DNA from: Ruegeria atlantica
Lineage (GTDB): Bacteria; Pseudomonadota; Alphaproteobacteria; Rhodobacterales; Rhodobacteraceae
Assembly (NCBI RefSeq): GCF_001458195.1
Contig: NZ_CYPU01000071.1
Coordinates: 248,001-312,000, forward strand
DNA length: 64,000 nt
Direction of reading: 5' to 3'
The notes under the pieces were generated by a model that was given only the letters and a program-made list of their open reading frames with translations, searched no databases and was not told the DNA's origin. Positions 7,997 through 17,582 of the stretch are shown piece by piece (position 1 is the stretch's first letter; every line of letters starts with the position of its first letter). The translations under genes and the position numbers were made by a program.

Positions 7997-10630
7997 TTGT
8001 CCACAGTCACGCCGATGATGGCGCAATATCTCGAAATCAAAGAGGCGCATGCCGATGCCTTGCTGTTTTACCGCATGGGCGACTTTTACGAGATGTTCTT
8101 TCAGGACGCCGTCAACGCCGCCGAAGCGCTGGACATCGCCTTGACCAAACGCGGAAAGCACAACGACACCGATATTCCGATGTGCGGCGTACCGGTCCAT
8201 GCGGCCGAGGGGTATCTGCTGACGCTGATCCGAAAAGGGTTTCGCGTAGCCGTCTGCGAACAGATGGAAAGCCCGGCTGAAGCCAAGAAAAGAGGCTCTA
8301 AATCAGTTGTAAAGCGCGATGTTGTGCGTCTGGTGACACCTGGGACGTTGACCGAAGATGCCCTGCTTGAGGCACGCCGCCACAACTTCCTGGCCGCCTA
8401 TGCCGAGGTTCGCGACGAGGCCGCGCTGGCTTGGGCCGATATCTCAACTGGCGCACTTCACGTGATGCCTTTGACCTCAGTGCGCCTCAGTCCCGAACTG
8501 GCCCGGCTGGCACCATCCGAGTTGATCGTGGCCGATGGTGTGCAGGACAAACTGAACGAACCCGTTATGGATCTGGGTATCTCGCTGACCCCAATCGGGC
8601 GTGCCAGCTTCGACAGCACTGCGGCGGAAAAGCGCATCTGCGGGCTGTTTCACGTGGGCGCACTGGACGCGTTCGGCAGTTTTGGCCGCGCCGAAATCTC
8701 GGCCATGGGCGCACTGATCGACTATCTGGAAATCACGCAAAAGGGTAAACTGCCGCTTCTGCAAACCCCATTGAAAGAATCCGAGGACCGAGTCATTCAG
8801 ATCGACGCCGCCACACGGCGCAATCTGGAACTGACCCGATCCCTGTCCGGTGGCCGCGCTGGTTCGCTGCTATCTGTGATGGATCGTACTGTCACACCGG
8901 GTGGCGCAAGGCTATTGGATCAACGACTTTCCAGCCCATCCCGCAATCTGGATATCATCCATGGGCGGCTGGATGCTGTAACTTTTGCGGCCGAAGACAG
9001 CCTGATCACATCAGACCTGCGCGAGGCTTTGCGCAAAACCCCAGATCTGGACCGGGCGCTGTCCCGCCTGTCACTGGATCGGGGTGGCCCGCGGGATCTG
9101 ACCGCCATTCGCAACGGCCTGACACAGGCCGCCGCAATCGCTGAACTCTGCGCGAGTCAAGACCTGCCGGTTGTCCTAGCCACCGCCCTGCAAAATCTGG
9201 TCGGATTTGACGACCTGCTGAACCTGCTTGACGAAGCGCTTGTGGCCGAACCCCCATTGCTGGCCCGGGATGGCGGGTTCATCGCCCCGGGTTATGATGC
9301 CGAACTGGACGAAGCCCGCACCCTACGCGACGAAGGTCGTTCCGTCATTGCCGGGTTTCAGCAGAAATATGCAGAACACACCGGCATCACGTCGCTCAAG
9401 ATCAAGCATAACAATGTGCTGGGCTATTTCATCGAAACAACGGCTACCCATGCCGACAAAATGCTGAATCTTCCATTTTCGGAGACCTATATCCACCGCC
9501 AAACAACCGCCAACCAAGTCCGGTTCACGACAATGGAGCTGTCCGAGATCGAGGCCCGCATTCTAAACGCCGGAAACTTGGCACTTGAGGTAGAAAAGCG
9601 GCTCTATGCAAGGCTTTCTGGTGAAATTCTGGATAAGGCCGCACGGCTCAACCAAGCCGCGCGCGGTTTGGCTGAACTGGATCTGACCACTGCTCTGGCC
9701 GATCTGGCGCGTGGTGAGAATTGGTGCCGCCCACAGGTTGATGCCTCGCGCGCGTTCGATGTTCAGGGCGGAAGACACCCGGTGGTCGAACAGGCATTGC
9801 GCCAGCAAAACGGCGACGCCTTCATCGCCAATGACTGCGATCTCAGTGCTGATAAAGGCGCGGCGATCTGGCTGCTGACAGGTCCCAACATGGCCGGTAA
9901 ATCGACCTTCCTACGCCAGAATGCCCTGATTGCCCTGCTTGCCCAGATGGGCAGTTACGTGCCTGCGGAACAGGCGCATGTCGGGCTAGTCAGCCAACTG
10001 TTCAGCCGCGTCGGAGCTTCGGATGATTTGGCCCGCGGACGCTCGACCTTCATGGTCGAAATGGTCGAAACCGCCGCCATCCTCAATCAGGCTGATGACC
10101 GCGCTCTTGTTATTCTTGATGAAATAGGTCGCGGCACGGCCACCTATGATGGCCTGTCCATCGCCTGGGCCACGCTGGAACATCTGCACGCCTCCAACAA
10201 ATGCCGCGCCCTGTTCGCAACCCATTACCATGAACTCACCGCACTTGCCGGCAAACTGGAAGGCGTGGAAAACGCCACCGTTGCTGTCAAAGAATGGGAA
10301 GGCGAGGTGATCTTCCTGCACGAAGTCCACAAAGGCGCGGCTGACAGGTCCTATGGTGTCCAGGTCGCCCAATTGGCAGGACTGCCAGCTTCAGTCGTTG
10401 AACGTGCTCGTATCGTGCTGGACCAACTTGAAAAAACCGAACGTGAAGGGGGGAAGCAAAAGACCCTGATCGACGATCTGCCTTTGTTTTCAGCCGCCCC
10501 GCCACCGCCACCACCAGCGCCCAAAGCTTCTCCGGTAACCGGCATGCTAGACAATATTCTGCCGGATGAGCTTACCCCGCGAGAAGCACTCGACCTGATC
10601 TACAAACTGAAAGAGGCGGCCAAAACCTGA
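7997..10630 (+). CDS. mutS: DNA mismatch repair protein MutS
   Basis: Recognises mismatches and small loops and couples recognition to ATP. At 877 aa it has the full MutS layout: mismatch-binding domain I with the GDFYEMFF motif (Phe-X-Glu wedge, near residues 29-36), connector, lever and clamp domains, and a C-terminal ABC ATPase with Walker A GPNMAGKST (near residue 630) and Walker B LVILDEIGRGT. A proline run (PPPPPPAP) near 835 precedes the C-terminal helical tail. It starts with TTG at 7997, preceded by AGGGG; no ATG gives the expected MTPMMAQYL-type beginning. The gene is divergent from maeB with a 143 bp gap. Confidence 0.97.
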   Translation: MSTVTPMMAQYLEIKEAHADALLFYRMGDFYEMFFQDAVNAAEALDIALTKRGKHNDTDIPMCGVPVHAAEGYLLTLIRKGFRVAVCEQMESPAEAKKRGSKSVVKRDVVRLVTPGTLTEDALLEARRHNFLAAYAEVRDEAALAWADISTGALHVMPLTSVRLSPELARLAPSELIVADGVQDKLNEPVMDLGISLTPIGRASFDSTAAEKRICGLFHVGALDAFGSFGRAEISAMGALIDYLEITQKGKLPLLQTPLKESEDRVIQIDAATRRNLELTRSLSGGRAGSLLSVMDRTVTPGGARLLDQRLSSPSRNLDIIHGRLDAVTFAAEDSLITSDLREALRKTPDLDRALSRLSLDRGGPRDLTAIRNGLTQAAAIAELCASQDLPVVLATALQNLVGFDDLLNLLDEALVAEPPLLARDGGFIAPGYDAELDEARTLRDEGRSVIAGFQQKYAEHTGITSLKIKHNNVLGYFIETTATHADKMLNLPFSETYIHRQTTANQVRFTTMELSEIEARILNAGNLALEVEKRLYARLSGEILDKAARLNQAARGLAELDLTTALADLARGENWCRPQVDASRAFDVQGGRHPVVEQALRQQNGDAFIANDCDLSADKGAAIWLLTGPNMAGKSTFLRQNALIALLAQMGSYVPAEQAHVGLVSQLFSRVGASDDLARGRSTFMVEMVETAAILNQADDRALVILDEIGRGTATYDGLSIAWATLEHLHASNKCRALFATHYHELTALAGKLEGVENATVAVKEWEGEVIFLHEVHKGAADRSYGVQVAQLAGLPASVVERARIVLDQLEKTEREGGKQKTLIDDLPLFSAAPPPPPPAPKASPVTGMLDNILPDELTPREALDLIYKLKEAAKT

Positions 10631-10669
10631 CCGCCCCTTCATCTTTTCAAAAATACTCTCGCCCAAGGC

Positions 10670-10688
10670 TTGGCTTCAACGAAGCCAA
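10670..10688. terminator. Hairpin between mutS and grpE, possible bidirectional terminator
   Basis: TTGGCTTC at 10670-10677 and GAAGCCAA at 10681-10688 form an 8 bp perfect stem with a 3-base loop, abutting the grpE stop codon. A strong uridine tract is missing on both sides, so termination efficiency is uncertain. Confidence 0.4.
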
Positions 10689-11252
10689 TTAACTTGCCGG
10701 AGTAGACGACACCCCAACCTGCGCCGGCCGCAGCAGGCGATCATGCAACATGAAGCCTTCTGCGGACACCTGTATTATGTCACCTGCACGGGTACCCGGC
10801 ACCGGGGCCTCGAACATCGCTTCGTGCACGTTGGGATCAAACCGGTCGCCAACTTCGGGCGTGATCACTTCCATTCCATGCTTTTGGAACACGTCCTTCA
10901 GCGCACGCATGGTCAGTTCCACGCCTTCCAGAAGGGGTCCTGCCACTTCTTTCTGCTCATCGGTCGCGGCTTCAAGCGCACGTTTCATGTTGTCATAAAC
11001 TGGCAGCATGTCGCGGGCCAGTTTCGATCCGCCATATTGTTCCGCATCGCGGCGCGCCCGGTCACCCCGCTTGCGCGCATTTTCCGCATCCGCCAGCGCG
11101 CGCATGAACTTGTCTTTGAAATCATCCCGCTCAGCACGCAGCGCATCAAGTTCCAGCGCTTCTTCACTGATCTCAGCAAATTCCTCGGCCAGCTCTTCCG
11201 CCTCGGCGGCTGCGATATCGTCCAGAAATTCTTCGTTCTTGGGCTCTGCCAT
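10689..11252 (-). CDS. grpE: Nucleotide exchange factor GrpE
   Basis: Co-chaperone that drives ADP release from DnaK. The 187 aa protein has the acidic, glutamate-rich N-terminus followed by a long coiled-coil helix (DELRAERDDFKDKF region, about residues 35-90) and the C-terminal beta domain with the family signature around HGMEVITPEVGDRFDPNVHEAM (landmarks near 125-145). It lies 10 bp after hrcA on the same strand, so hrcA-grpE form an operon. dnaK and dnaJ are not in the window. Confidence 0.95.
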   Translation of the reverse strand: MAEPKNEEFLDDIAAAEAEELAEEFAEISEEALELDALRAERDDFKDKFMRALADAENARKRGDRARRDAEQYGGSKLARDMLPVYDNMKRALEAATDEQKEVAGPLLEGVELTMRALKDVFQKHGMEVITPEVGDRFDPNVHEAMFEAPVPGTRAGDIIQVSAEGFMLHDRLLRPAQVGVSSTPAS

Positions 11253-11262
11253 CTCTTACCCT

Positions 11263-12327
11263 CTAGCTCCGGTCGGAAATCAGTTTGCCGACCAGTTGCG
11301 CCGTATAATCCACGATCGGCACGATCCGCCCATAATTCAGACGAGTGGGTCCGATGACCCCAACCGCACCAATTATCTTTCGATCAGCGTTCATATATGG
11401 AGACACCACCAAAGAGGAACCCGAAAGTGAGAAAAGTTTGTTCTCAGAGCCGATAAAAATGCGCACACCCTCGCCTTCTTCGGTCAATTCGAGGAATTCA
11501 GCAATGTCTTGCTTTCGCTCCAGGTCGTCAAACAACGTTCGGATTCGGTCCAATTCCTCGGCTTCGCCTGGCTCACCCAGCAGATTCGCCCGCCCGCGCA
11601 CGATCAAACGGGCCGAGTCTGTCCCGTCCCCATCCCAGGCCGCCATGCCGCTTTCGACCATCTCGCGCGCCAATACATCAATTTCCTGCCTGCGCGCGGT
11701 AATCTTGGTCTGCATCTGACGCAGAACTTCGCTGAGCGTTCGTCCTTCGATCAGGGAATTCAGAAAGTTCGCCGCCTCGCGCATCGAACTGGGTGTCTGA
11801 CCCGGCGGAGGCGTGAATAGCCGGTTTTCCACATGCCCATCCGCAAAGACCAGAACCACCAAAGCGCGGTCATGGGCCAGCGAGACGAACTCAATATGCT
11901 TGATCTCGGACTCTTGCTTGGGGGTCAGAACCAGCGATGCGCCATGTGTCACGTGTGACAAGGCCGAACCAACTCGGTCCAGCATCCCGCCTACATCACC
12001 CGCGTTAGAGCCTAGTGTTTCATCCAACTTCTGCCGATCGTCTACACCAAGATCACCCACTTCCAGCAACCCATCGACGAACATCCGCAGACCCATCTGC
12101 GTGGGCACACGGCCCGCACTGACGTGAGGGCTGTCGAGAAGACCCAAAAATTCGAGATCCTGCATCACATTGCGTACGGTGGCAGCGCTGACCTTTTCCG
12201 ACAATGTGCGAGTCAGCGAGCGGCTTCCGACCGGTTCGCCGCTGTCCAGATAGCTCTCGACGATCAACCGGAACACCTCGCGTGACCGGTCATTCATATC
12301 GTCCAGAACTCTACTTGCTTCGCTCAT
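11263..12327 (-). CDS. hrcA: Heat-inducible transcription repressor HrcA
   Basis: Repressor of chaperone genes that binds CIRCE operators. It carries an N-terminal winged helix (about residues 15-80, including SAATVRNVMQDLE) and the HrcA C-terminal domain. The ATG at 12327 is preceded by AGAGGA at a proper distance; a TTG two codons upstream is a poorer choice. Length is 354 aa. No CIRCE-like inverted repeat (TTAGCACTC-type) was found in the 112 bp between hrcA and rph, so autoregulation through CIRCE is not supported here. Confidence 0.95.
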   Translation of the reverse strand: MSEASRVLDDMNDRSREVFRLIVESYLDSGEPVGSRSLTRTLSEKVSAATVRNVMQDLEFLGLLDSPHVSAGRVPTQMGLRMFVDGLLEVGDLGVDDRQKLDETLGSNAGDVGGMLDRVGSALSHVTHGASLVLTPKQESEIKHIEFVSLAHDRALVVLVFADGHVENRLFTPPPGQTPSSMREAANFLNSLIEGRTLSEVLRQMQTKITARRQEIDVLAREMVESGMAAWDGDGTDSARLIVRGRANLLGEPGEAEELDRIRTLFDDLERKQDIAEFLELTEEGEGVRIFIGSENKLFSLSGSSLVVSPYMNADRKIIGAVGVIGPTRLNYGRIVPIVDYTAQLVGKLISDRS

Positions 12328-12439
12328 CGGCAATCCTCTGCTGGATTGGCATTAAATCGCAGACATCTGAAAGGTCAATCGGGGTTGCATCCTAATGCAC
12401 GGGGACGTTATCCCCAACCCAGCAAACAAAGGATTATCC

Positions 12440-13153
12440 ATGCGACCCTCAGGACGAGACTTAAGCGAAATGCGCGCCGTTTCAATCGAAACGGGGTTTA
12501 CCAAACATGCCGAAGGTTCCTGCCTGATCAAAATAGGCGATACCCATGTCCTGTGCACCGCCACGATTGAGGATCGCGTGCCGCCGTTCATCAAGGGCTC
12601 GGGCCTGGGTTGGGTTACTGCCGAATACGGTATGTTGCCCCGCGCAACAAACACCCGCATGCGGCGCGAGGCGGCCAGTGGCAAGCAGGGCGGCCGTACC
12701 GTAGAAATTCAACGCCTGATCGGTCGCTCGCTGCGCGCAGGCGTGGATCGGGTTGCATTGGGTGAGCGTCAGATCACCGTGGACTGCGATGTTATCCAGG
12801 CTGATGGCGGCACCCGCTGCGCCTCGATCACCGGTGGTTGGGTGGCGCTGCGTCTGGCCGTGAACAAGCTGATGAAAACCGGTGACGTCATTTCCGACCC
12901 GCTGGTCGATCCCGTCGCCGCTGTATCCTGCGGCATCTACGCGGGCCAGCCTGTCCTGGATCTGGACTATCCCGAAGACAGCGAAGCCGGCGTTGACGGT
13001 AACTTCATCATGACCGGATCAGGCAAACTGATCGAAGTGCAGATGAGCGCCGAGGGCTCTGTTTTCAGCCGTGATCAAATGAACCAGCTAATGGATCTGG
13101 CAGAAAAAGGCGTGGGTGAGCTGGTTGCGGCCCAAAAGGCAGCCACCGCATGA
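12440..13153 (+). CDS. rph: Ribonuclease PH
   Basis: Phosphate-dependent 3' exoribonuclease that trims tRNA precursors. At 237 aa it is the usual length. It opens with [12 protein letters not shown] and contains the conserved [15 protein letters not shown] and [12 protein letters not shown] segments that form the phosphate and RNA sites. I chose the ATG at 12440 with AAAGGA upstream; the open frame begins 15 codons earlier without support. It is divergent from hrcA, and its stop overlaps the rdgB start by 4 bases. Confidence 0.96.
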   Translation: MRPSGRDLSEMRAVSIETGFTKHAEGSCLIKIGDTHVLCTATIEDRVPPFIKGSGLGWVTAEYGMLPRATNTRMRREAASGKQGGRTVEIQRLIGRSLRAGVDRVALGERQITVDCDVIQADGGTRCASITGGWVALRLAVNKLMKTGDVISDPLVDPVAAVSCGIYAGQPVLDLDYPEDSEAGVDGNFIMTGSGKLIEVQMSAEGSVFSRDQMNQLMDLAEKGVGELVAAQKAATA

Positions 13154-13764
13154 CCCGCAAGTTCGACGGCGACAGGCTGCTGGTGGCCACGCACAACAAA
13201 GGCAAGCTTGAGGAGATGACCCATCTCCTTGAGGCCTTCGGTGTGAAGGTTGTTGGCGCGGCAGAGATGAACCTGCCGGAACCGGAAGAAACCGAAGATA
13301 CATTCGTCGGTAACGCCCGGATCAAGGCCCATGCGGCGGCACAAGCTACCGGCCTGCCTGCCCTGTCGGACGATTCCGGAATCACGATCGACGCGCTGGA
13401 CGGCGCGCCCGGTGTCTACACCGCCGATTGGGCAGAAACCGGCAATGGCCGCGATTTCCTGATGGCGATGACCTGCGCACATGATGAGCTCGAGGCCGCA
13501 CAGGCGCCTCATCCCCGCACTGCACAATTTCGCTGCACGCTGGTCCTGGCCTGGCCTGATGGTCATGACGAAGTGTTTGAGGGCGTCATGCCCGGTCAGC
13601 TTGTCTGGCCCATCCGTGGGGAAAACGGCTTCGGTTATGACCCGATGTTCCAACCGGACGGGCACGATGTGACTTGTGCGGAAATGATTCCGGCGGAAAA
13701 ACACAAAATCAGCCATCGCGGACGCGCCGTAAACGCCTTTGTTCAAGGCTGTTTCGGTGGATGA
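13150..13764 (+). CDS. rdgB: dITP/XTP pyrophosphatase
   Basis: House-cleaning enzyme that hydrolyses dITP, XTP and related non-canonical purine triphosphates. The 204 aa HAM1/RdgB fold is recognisable from the start [10 protein letters not shown] (residues 15-24), [22 protein letters not shown] (landmarks near 73-94, with the metal-binding acidic pair) and the C-terminal GYDPMFQP and [10 protein letters not shown] motifs. The start overlaps the rph stop (ATGA), and its end overlaps the hemW start, giving translational coupling. Confidence 0.96.
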   Translation: MTRKFDGDRLLVATHNKGKLEEMTHLLEAFGVKVVGAAEMNLPEPEETEDTFVGNARIKAHAAAQATGLPALSDDSGITIDALDGAPGVYTADWAETGNGRDFLMAMTCAHDELEAAQAPHPRTAQFRCTLVLAWPDGHDEVFEGVMPGQLVWPIRGENGFGYDPMFQPDGHDVTCAEMIPAEKHKISHRGRAVNAFVQGCFGG

Positions 13765-14908
13765 CTGGCGGCATGGAGGTTTCGGCCTCTATGTGCACTG
13801 GCCTTTTTGCGAGGCTAAGTGCCCCTATTGCGATTTCAACAGCCATGTTTCGAAAAATATTGATCAAAAACAATGGCTTAAAGATTACTTAGCTGAACTG
13901 CACCGCTCGGCATCTGAAACCCCAGATCGGGTTTTAAGCACGATCTTCTTTGGTGGCGGCACGCCGTCCCTTATGGCACCAGAAACGGTGGCAGCCATTA
14001 TCGACGAGGCGCGCAAGCTTTGGCGCCCCGCAAATGACATGGAAGTCACGCTTGAGGCCAACCCCGGATCAGTCGAGGCAGGCCGGTTTGCCGCCTATCG
14101 CGATGCAGGCGTGAACCGAGTTTCCATGGGCGTTCAGGCCCTGAATGACGAGGACCTGCGCCGATTGGGTCGTATCCACACGGTCTCCGAGGCCCGCGCC
14201 GCATTTGATATCGCCCGCGACTGCTTTGACCGCGTCAGCTTTGACATGATTTACGCACGTCAGCATCAAACCCCTAAGGCCTGGCAAGCAGAACTAACCG
14301 AGGCGCTGTCGATGGCCATCGATCACCTCTCGCTCTATCAATTGACGATTGAGGAAGGCACCGCCTTTGGGGACCGGTATGCAGTTGGTAAGCTGCGTGG
14401 ACTGCCCGAGGATGACCACGCCGCCGACATGTATCTGGCCACACAAGAGATCTGCGAAGCCCACGGCCTGCCCGCCTATGAGGTTTCCAACCATGCCCGT
14501 CCGGGGGCAGAATCCCGGCACAACTTGATCTATTGGCGTTACGGAGATTACGTCGGTGTCGGACCCGGCGCGCACGGGCGTATTACGCTGGACGGCCAGA
14601 AGATAGCGACAGAGACCTATCTGTCACCCAACGCCTGGCTCAGTGCTGTTGAAAAAGGAAACGGCGAGAAAGAAAGATCATTGCTATCTACGCAAGATCA
14701 GGCAAGTGAATACCTTATGATGGGTATAAGAATTTCTGAAGGACTAGATGTTGATCGTTTCAATGCACTTTCCGATCTCACACTGCCAGAAAACAAACTG
14801 AGAGACCTGGAAGAGCTGGGTATGATACACCGATCAAACGGCCGATTGATCGCCACCAAAGATGGTCGCGCAGTCCTGAATGCGGTCATTCGAGAGTTAT
14901 TGGGATAA
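13757..14908 (+). CDS. hemW: Heme chaperone HemW (radical SAM, formerly oxygen-independent coproporphyrinogen oxidase-like)
   Basis: Radical SAM protein with the 4Fe-4S cluster motif CEAKCPYC (CX3CX2C) near residue 18, preceded by the HWPF typical of HemW. The 383 aa length and the absence of the N-terminal extension of true HemN fit the HemW branch, shown in other species to bind and insert heme. I prefer the GTG at 13757, which overlaps the rdgB stop; a TTG at 13739 would add six codons. Function as a heme chaperone is inferred from the family. Confidence 0.9.
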   Translation: MDDWRHGGFGLYVHWPFCEAKCPYCDFNSHVSKNIDQKQWLKDYLAELHRSASETPDRVLSTIFFGGGTPSLMAPETVAAIIDEARKLWRPANDMEVTLEANPGSVEAGRFAAYRDAGVNRVSMGVQALNDEDLRRLGRIHTVSEARAAFDIARDCFDRVSFDMIYARQHQTPKAWQAELTEALSMAIDHLSLYQLTIEEGTAFGDRYAVGKLRGLPEDDHAADMYLATQEICEAHGLPAYEVSNHARPGAESRHNLIYWRYGDYVGVGPGAHGRITLDGQKIATETYLSPNAWLSAVEKGNGEKERSLLSTQDQASEYLMMGIRISEGLDVDRFNALSDLTLPENKLRDLEELGMIHRSNGRLIATKDGRAVLNAVIRELLG

Positions 14909-14911
14909 ACG

Positions 14912-15265
14912 ATGCAGTACCTCTGGGCCGCAATGGGATTGATCTGCGTCGGGTTGGCTGTTGTCGGCATTGTGTTGCCGCTGCTGCCGACGGTCCCGTT
15001 TCTTTTGCTGGCCGCGTTCTTTTTTGCCCGATCTTCCTCCCGACTGCACACTTGGCTGGTCAGTCATGGAACCTTCGGGCCGATGATCTTGGATTGGCAA
15101 CGCTCGGGCGCCATTCGTCCGGCCGCAAAAAAGGCGGCCACCCTGTCGGTTGCCGCCGTTTTTGGATTGTCTGTCGTTCTTGCGCTTCCAAGCCACGTCC
15201 TGATCATTCAGGCAGTTGTCCTTAGCGGGGTTATGATTTTTATCTGGACCCGCCCTAACGGCTGA
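14912..15265 (+). CDS. DUF454 (YbaN-like) inner membrane protein
   Basis: A 117 aa membrane protein with hydrophobic segments near residues 4-22, 25-42, 75-92 and 95-112. The PLLPTVPFLLLAAFFFARSS stretch is the DUF454/YbaN signature. The function of the family is unknown. It lies 3 bp after hemW on the same strand and is probably co-transcribed. Its 3' end overlaps that of parB by 11 bp in opposite orientation. Confidence 0.85.
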   Translation: MQYLWAAMGLICVGLAVVGIVLPLLPTVPFLLLAAFFFARSSSRLHTWLVSHGTFGPMILDWQRSGAIRPAAKKAATLSVAAVFGLSVVLALPSHVLIIQAVVLSGVMIFIWTRPNG

Positions 15266-16151
15266 GCTTGGCGCAAAGATCGTCCAATTGATCAAGGTTT
15301 TCGTAGGTCAGCACGACCTGCCCCGTTTCCGATCCCGCTTTGTGGTTGATGGCTACTTTCATCGCCAGAATGGCCGAAAGATCCTTCTCCAACGCGCGCG
15401 TATCCGCATCCTTGCCAGCATTCAGATTTCTGGACCGCGGCGCCGCCTGAGGAGCATCCTCCTGCTGTTGTTTTTTCACCAGCGCTTCAGTCGCACGCAC
15501 GCTCAGCCCGTCCTTGACGACGATCTTCGCCAGCTCAGAGGGGTCTTCAGCTGTGATCAGCGCCCGGGCATGACCGGCAGACAGTTTTCCTTCAACAACA
15601 AGCTTCTGAACGTCCATCGGCAACGACAGCAAACGCAAAAGGTTCGCAATATGGCTGCGGCTTTTACCCAGTGCTTCGGCCAGCTTTTCCTGTGTATGGC
15701 CAAAACGATCCATCAACTGCTTGTAACCCGCGGCCTCTTCAACAGCGTTCAGGTCTGCGCGTTGAATATTCTCGATAATGGCGACTTCCAGAACTTCGGT
15801 GTCGTCAAAATCCCGCACAATAACCGGGATATCATGCAGCTGCGCCATCTGAGCCGCACGCCAGCGGCGTTCGCCTGCCACGATTTCATAGTCGCCGCCG
15901 CGAACCTCACGCACGATCAGCGGCTGAATGATGCCCTTTTCCTTGACCGAGGCCGCAAGTTCATCCAATCGCTCTTGCTGAAAGGTTCTGCGTGGCTGGT
16001 TCGGGTTCGCTCGCAGTTTTTCAATCGGAACTTTCATATCCGGACGGCGCGGGTCTGTGGGCATAAGCCCCCCGGTATCCTGCGTCACATCCGCCATCAA
16101 AGCGGAAAGTCCCCGGCCCAAACCTCTGGGTTTTGTTTTTTTGGCGGCCAC
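15255..16151 (-). CDS. parB: Chromosome partitioning protein ParB
   Basis: CTP-dependent DNA clamp that loads at parS and spreads, organising the origin region for segregation. The 298 aa protein has the N-terminal region starting KKTKPRGLGRGLSALM, the CTP-binding domain with the GERRWRAAQ motif (near residue 93), and a helix-turn-helix (about 140-190, including LGKSRSHIANLLRLLSLP) for parS binding, plus a C-terminal dimerisation domain. It follows parA by 20 bp. Its two cognate sites are visible at 17538 and 19440, 1.4 and 3.3 kb upstream in the same operon. Confidence 0.97.
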   Translation of the reverse strand: MAAKKTKPRGLGRGLSALMADVTQDTGGLMPTDPRRPDMKVPIEKLRANPNQPRRTFQQERLDELAASVKEKGIIQPLIVREVRGGDYEIVAGERRWRAAQMAQLHDIPVIVRDFDDTEVLEVAIIENIQRADLNAVEEAAGYKQLMDRFGHTQEKLAEALGKSRSHIANLLRLLSLPMDVQKLVVEGKLSAGHARALITAEDPSELAKIVVKDGLSVRATEALVKKQQQEDAPQAAPRSRNLNAGKDADTRALEKDLSAILAMKVAINHKAGSETGQVVLTYENLDQLDDLCAKLSR

Positions 16152-16171
16152 GGTGCCCTCCTCACTGTCGC

Positions 16172-16975
16172 TTAGGCGGCGACTTTCTTGTTCTTGTGCA
16201 TGACTTCCCGGGCCAGGTGCCGGTAAGCCATCGCCCCCAGTGATCCCGAGTCGTATTGCAAAACGGGCAACGCGTAAGACGGAGCCTCGCTGACCCGCAC
16301 ATTTCTGGGTATCTTGGTTTTAAATACCATCTCACCCAGATTGTCACGCGCGTCTTTTTCGACCTGGCGGGACAAGTTGTTGCGGTTGTCATACATGGTC
16401 AACACAACACCTTCGATTCTGAGGTCCGGATTCGCAGTCTGGCGCACCTCTCGGATAGTCAGCATCAATTGCGATAATCCTTCCAACGCAAAGAACTCAC
16501 TCTGCAACGGCACCAGGACAGAATGTGCGGCGACCATAGCGTTGACGGTCAGAAGGTTTAACGAAGGCGGGCAGTCGATTAGCACAAAATCCAGGTCAAA
16601 CTTGTCGATTGCGGTTTGACGCAGTGCGTCATGCAACAGATAGCTGCGTTTTTCATTGGATATCAGCTCAATATCCGCCGAGCTTAGATCAACCGTCGCC
16701 GGGACAACAAACAACCCCTCGATTTCGGTTTCCTGAACGACCGCCTCTAAAGGCGCGTCATCCAGTATCAGGTCATACGTCGTCCAATCCCGATCCTCGA
16801 CCCCCAACCCGGTGGACGCGTTCCCCTGAGGATCAAGATCGACAACCAGCACTTTGCATCCAGCCTCAGCCAGGCCGGCCGCAAGGTTGATCGCTGTTGT
16901 GGTTTTCCCAACCCCGCCCTTCTGATTGGCTACCGCAATAATCCGGGGCCCTGAGGGACGAGACAAATCAACCAC
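16172..16975 (-). CDS. parA: Chromosome partitioning ATPase ParA
   Basis: Walker-type ATPase that moves ParB-parS complexes. The 267 aa protein has the deviant Walker A motif KGGVGKTT near residue 18, the A' motif with VDLDPQGNAS near 45, and Walker B VLIDCPPSL near 131. There is no long N-terminal DNA-binding extension, so it is the chromosomal (type Ib-like) form. Its start overlaps the rsmG stop by 8 bp. The operon order mnmG-rsmG-parA-parB is the classic origin-proximal arrangement. Confidence 0.97.
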   Translation of the reverse strand: MVDLSRPSGPRIIAVANQKGGVGKTTTAINLAAGLAEAGCKVLVVDLDPQGNASTGLGVEDRDWTTYDLILDDAPLEAVVQETEIEGLFVVPATVDLSSADIELISNEKRSYLLHDALRQTAIDKFDLDFVLIDCPPSLNLLTVNAMVAAHSVLVPLQSEFFALEGLSQLMLTIREVRQTANPDLRIEGVVLTMYDNRNNLSRQVEKDARDNLGEMVFKTKIPRNVRVSEAPSYALPVLQYDSGSLGAMAYRHLAREVMHKNKKVAA

Positions 16976-17582
16976 GTGATACTCCTTTGATTTTAAGGAT
17001 AACGGCCTGAGGCTCAGTTAAACTTGTAATCGGGTCAACGTCGAAATTCCATTCTTCCTGCGCCTCTTCCAGCTCTTTTTTCCACCTTTCGCCTTTCGGC
17101 AACAGCGCCAGCCCCTTTTTGCTCAAATGTCTGTCGCAAAAGGACAATAGTGTAGGAAGATCAGCAAGGGCCCGCGCAGAAAGGATATCTGCGCTCAATG
17201 GTTCAACCACTTCGATTCGCTTGGACACAACAGTGCATTTCGCGCCGCACTCGCGTGCAACGTTGCGCAGAAAGGCGGACTTTCGTTGGTCACTTTCAAT
17301 AAAGGTGAACTGAGCGTCTGGTGCGTCTTCAATGGCCATTATGGCACAAACCATCCCGGGGAATCCGCCTCCGCTACCCAAATCCACCCAGTTTTCGAAT
17401 AGGCCTGCGCATCTATAAACTTGTACGGAATCCTTTATGTGTCGAACCCAGATGTCATCCAAGCTTTTCCGTGAAACAAGATTAATCTTCGGGTTCCACC
17501 GCCAAACAAGCTCCACATAGATTGTGAGACGCTCGAATGTTTCACGTGAAACATCCAAATCATCAATAGTGGTCCCATTCAT
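16968..17582 (-). CDS. rsmG: 16S rRNA (guanine-527-N7) methyltransferase RsmG
   Basis: SAM-dependent methyltransferase of 16S rRNA, historically GidB. The 204 aa length is usual. The SAM-binding loop [12 protein letters not shown] is near residue 66. The N-terminal codons for Val-Ser-Arg-Glu-Thr are written as a perfect parS site. It overlaps mnmG upstream by 4 bp (ATGA) and parA downstream by 8 bp. A further weak parS-like block (SRK codons near 17468-17483) is probably chance. Confidence 0.96.
   Translation of the reverse strand: MNGTTIDDLDVSRETFERLTIYVELVWRWNPKINLVSRKSLDDIWVRHIKDSVQVYRCAGLFENWVDLGSGGGFPGMVCAIMAIEDAPDAQFTFIESDQRKSAFLRNVARECGAKCTVVSKRIEVVEPLSADILSARALADLPTLLSFCDRHLSKKGLALLPKGERWKKELEEAQEEWNFDVDPITSLTEPQAVILKIKGVSRG
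17538..17553. promoter_or_regulatory. parS: parS site inside rsmG
   Basis: Perfect 16 bp palindrome TGTTTCACGTGAAACA, the canonical bacterial ParB-binding sequence. It lies within the first codons of rsmG, about 5.2 kb left of the inferred origin. Basis: direct sequence match to the established parS consensus. Confidence 0.93.

Noticed and set aside
11945-11960. A TGTGTCACGTGTGACA sequence in hrcA resembling parS
   Set aside because: Only 13 of 16 matches, with the mismatches in the outer arms on both sides; far from the origin cluster and explained by codons.
12328-12439. Possible CIRCE operator at hrcA
   Set aside because: No TTAGCACTC-N9-GAGTGCTAA-like pattern is present in the intergenic region.
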